Shown one piece after another: positions 7,215 to 7,769 of a stretch of 7,769 bases of DNA. The stretch is taken from contig DASUYK010000096.1 in assembly GCA_036377415.1 (NCBI GenBank), positions 1-7,769 of the forward strand, written 5' to 3'. Origin of the DNA: DASUPK01 sp036377415. GTDB lineage: Bacteria; Actinomycetota; Thermoleophilia; Solirubrobacterales; 70-9. The stretch's first letter is position 1; every line of letters starts with the position of its first letter. A program made the position numbers and the translations under genes. Under the pieces are notes generated by a model. That model ran no database searches. It was not told the DNA's origin and saw nothing but the letters and a program-made list of their open reading frames with translations.

Positions 7215-7220
7215 AGGGTA
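7215..7220 (-). promoter_or_regulatory. Possible -10 (TACCCT) of the phosphoribosyltransferase gene
   Basis: TACCCT on the minus strand matches TANNNT and ends nine bases before the ATG at 7205. There is no ribosome-binding site, so a near-leaderless transcript is possible. It is a weak motif in GC-rich DNA, and read-through from the oxidase gene 54 nt upstream is equally possible. Confidence 0.25.
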
Positions 7221-7259
7221 GTGGCGGGCGCGGGGTCGGGCGGAATGAGGACGTGCGCC

Positions 7260-7769
7260 CTAGGGATCGATCAGCACACCGGGATTGAGGAGCGAGCTCG
7301 GGTCGAGCTCGCGCTTCGCGGCGCGAAGGGCGTCCGCGAACGGCTCCGGACGCTGCCGGTCGTACCATGGTCGATGGTCTCGGCCGACCGCGTGGTGGTG
7401 GGTGATCGTCCCGCCGGCACCGATCACGGCGTCCGAGACGGCCGCCTTGATCTCGTCCCACTGGGCCACCTCCCCGCCCCGCCGGGCCGGCGCGAGGACC
7501 GTGTAGTAGGGGGCCGGTCCGTCCGGGTAGACGTGGGTGATCCGACAGCTCACCCGCGGGGACCCCTGGCCCTTGGCCGGGGTGCCGGTCACCTCGGCGG
7601 CCGCGCGACGGGCCACCCCCATCACCTCCGCGTGGAAGTCCTCGAATCGGTCCCAGGTGATCGCGGTCTCGAAGGTGTCCGAGAGGATCCCGCAGGCCAC
7701 CAGCGAGTCGCGCAGATAGGGGGCGAACAGGAACGCGTGGCGCCACGCGCTCACGGGGTCGTCGCCAGG
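7260..7769 (-). CDS. FAD-linked oxidase, alkyl-DHAP-synthase-like, C-terminal part (5' truncated by window edge)
   Basis: The final ~169 codons of a vanillyl-alcohol-oxidase-fold flavoprotein. The frame stays open to the window edge, so the GTG at 7754 is internal. The conserved C-terminal features are WRHAFLFAPYLRDSL (near the fragment start), ILSDTFETAITWDRF, GGTITHHHAVGRDHRPWY with the triple His encoded at 7392-7400, and the closing helix ending LDPSSLLNPGVL. The HHH motif is the active-site hallmark of alkyldihydroxyacetonephosphate synthase (AGPS), which swaps an acyl for an alkyl group in ether-lipid synthesis. M. tuberculosis Rv3107c is a similar bacterial homologue. The more general glycolate/D-lactate oxidase-like enzymes share the fold, so the precise reaction is uncertain. 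The C terminus does not look like DprE1, the oxidase that normally follows phosphoribosyltransferase products. The missing N-terminal FAD domain prevents a firmer call. Confidence 0.88.
   Translation of the reverse strand, partial: PGDDPVSAWRHAFLFAPYLRDSLVACGILSDTFETAITWDRFEDFHAEVMGVARRAAAEVTGTPAKGQGSPRVSCRITHVYPDGPAPYYTVLAPARRGGEVAQWDEIKAAVSDAVIGAGGTITHHHAVGRDHRPWYDRQRPEPFADALRAAKRELDPSSLLNPGVLIDP

Noticed and set aside
6223..7746. A 507-codon minus-strand frame covering the phosphoribosyltransferase and oxidase genes
   Set aside because: Its translation is Arg/Gly/Pro-rich, whereas the frames at 6252-7205 and 7260-7769 show clear UbiA and AGPS-like motifs. It is a shadow frame.
7260..7769. 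Reading the FAD oxidase as DprE1, completing a decaprenylphosphoryl-arabinose module with the UbiA protein
   Set aside because: The visible C terminus has the HHH and LNPG features of the AGPS-like branch, which DprE1 lacks. The adjacency alone is not enough.

Overview
The window is uniformly GC-rich, compactly packed chromosomal DNA with C/G-ending codons. The gene set suggests a high-GC actinobacterium: a probable F420-type luciferase-like oxidoreductase, a mycobacterial-style split acyl-CoA dehydrogenase pair, a UbiA-type decaprenyl-phosphate phosphoribosyltransferase and a GltA-type citrate synthase. A deep-branching class such as Thermoleophilia is my best guess. That placement is inferred from protein flavour only. 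I see no RNA genes, insertion sequences, CRISPR arrays or phage modules.

The left part is on the + strand. It opens with the 3' end of a PfkB-family sugar kinase (3-332), followed 18 nt later by a small single-cysteine DsbA-like thioredoxin-fold protein (351-872). A 105-nt intergenic leader (873-977) carries a possible promoter, a strong GC hairpin and a clear Shine-Dalgarno. It leads into a full-length citrate synthase (978-2381) with an unusual basic tail. Two small unrecognised proteins follow (2407-2748 and 2773-3066). The second overlaps by one base (TGATG) the start of a luciferase-like oxidoreductase (3066-3998).

The right part is on the - strand and converges on the left part, with only 16 nt between stop codons. 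Read in the direction of transcription it contains the C-terminal part of an alkyl-DHAP-synthase-like FAD-linked oxidase (7769-7260, running off the window), a UbiA-family phosphoribosyltransferase (7205-6252), and two consecutive acyl-CoA dehydrogenase genes (6184-5045 and 5034-4015). The last two look like the catalytic and non-catalytic subunits of one heteromeric enzyme. In front of the pair lies a perfect 12-bp palindrome extended by a tandem 8-bp repeat. It sits where the -35 region of a leaderless-type promoter would be, and is a good candidate for a repressor operator, plausibly TetR-type.

Most of the window is ordinary central, lipid and envelope metabolism. The points most worth following are the operator/promoter in front of the acyl-CoA dehydrogenase pair, the split of catalytic residues in that pair, the pairing of a phosphoribosyltransferase with an AGPS-like (not DprE1-like) oxidase, and the two small unknown proteins. 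I found no convincing novel defence or mobile system.
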